Source: Aquimarina litoralis
GTDB lineage: Bacteria; Bacteroidota; Bacteroidia; Flavobacteriales; Flavobacteriaceae
DNA: 32,458 nt
Assembly: GCF_019295435.1 (NCBI RefSeq)
Contig: NZ_WEKL01000050.1
Location: 1-32,458, forward strand
Direction: 5' to 3'
The position numbers and the translations under genes are program-made. Shown piece after piece: positions 32,306-32,458 of the stretch (the stretch's first letter is position 1; each line of letters opens with the position of its first letter). The notes beneath the pieces were generated by a model. It was given only the letters and a program-made list of their open reading frames with translations, searched no databases and was not told the DNA's origin.

Positions 32306-32458
32306 TTAAAAATAGGTTTTCAATTTTTTCTCAAATGAAAGTGATGTGCCTAGATCAGTTTTGAAGAATCTAAATAAGGCTATACATGCTGGTATTGTTA
32401 AAAAAACAAAACATATAGCAAAAGAGATGATACTGGCAAAGATTGCTAAGGTTTGTAT
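32306..32458 (-). CDS. C-terminal end of a membrane protein, partial at the right edge
   Basis: The minus-strand frame is open to the window end and encodes 50 residues before TAA. A hydrophobic helix (LAIFASIISFAICFVFLTIPA) is followed by a polar tail ending KKLKTYF. The tail ends 6 bp before the flavodoxin-fold reductase start, so the gene probably heads or belongs to that operon. The family cannot be told from this fragment. Confidence 0.6.
   Translation of the reverse strand: MQTLAIFASIISFAICFVFLTIPACIALFRFFKTDLGTSLSFEKKLKTYF

Noticed and set aside
1-32458. Mobile element, phage or defence system
   Set aside because: No transposase, integrase, terminal inverted repeats flanked by duplications, tRNA-linked attachment site, restriction or toxin-antitoxin gene was found.

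Overview
The window looks like chromosomal DNA from a low-GC marine-type member of the Flavobacteriia (Bacteroidota), perhaps an Aquimarina-like Flavobacteriaceae. The genus is inference. The phylum rests on three observations: a type IX secretion (T9SS) C-terminal sorting domain on the first protein, candidate promoters of the Bacteroidota TTG-N17-23-TAnnTTTG type, and the overall gene families. I found no rRNA, tRNA, insertion sequence, phage gene, CRISPR array or origin. The window begins inside one gene and ends inside another.

Layout. 1-1370 is the 3' end of a secreted T9SS protein, followed by a strong terminator and a small DUF4870 membrane protein. 1943-10034 is a nitrogen-assimilation block: glnB-like PII and amt on the minus strand, diverging from gltB-gltD (glutamate synthase) on the plus strand. 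The 438-bp divergent region holds two CCCCTA...TAGGGG dyads, one upstream of each candidate promoter. 10116-12024 (-) is a LytS/LytTR-type two-component pair. It diverges from 12272-16353 (+), five genes for exported proteins: three NTF2/SnoaL-like proteins, a DUF1579-like protein, and an esterase-fold protein whose nucleophile-elbow serine is phenylalanine.

16437-19552 (-) is a BlaI/BlaR1-type pair. The M56 protease carries twelve KIHN(V/I)(T/S)P-type repeats of about 29 residues in its exported tail, and the repressor gene is preceded by three evenly spaced dyads. Next on the minus strand come a PLP-dependent threonine/serine dehydratase-like enzyme, a DUF4287/DUF5655 protein, an SRPBCC protein and an AraC regulator. 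At 22788-24768 an RskA-like anti-sigma factor and an ECF sigma factor diverge from a fasciclin-domain protein. This mirrors the mycobacterial SigK-RskA-MPT70/83 arrangement, and a SigK-like promoter can be read upstream of the fasciclin gene.

From 24837 to the right end all genes are on the minus strand. They are small accessory and stress-type genes: DUF2306 membrane protein, MBL-fold hydrolase, Crp/Fnr regulator, YHS protein, SnoaL-like protein, an AraC regulator with two complete DNA-binding domains, a ClbS/DfsB-like protein, a cyclase-family hydrolase, a multi-pass membrane protein, a DUF6463-like protein, a flavodoxin-fold NAD(P)H oxidoreductase and the C-terminus of another membrane protein.

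The best candidates for something undescribed are the exported NTF2/pseudo-esterase cluster opposite the two-component system, the repeat-bearing M56 sensor with its triple operator, and the cross-phylum ECF/RskA/fasciclin module. All functional links between neighbouring genes are inferred from arrangement.
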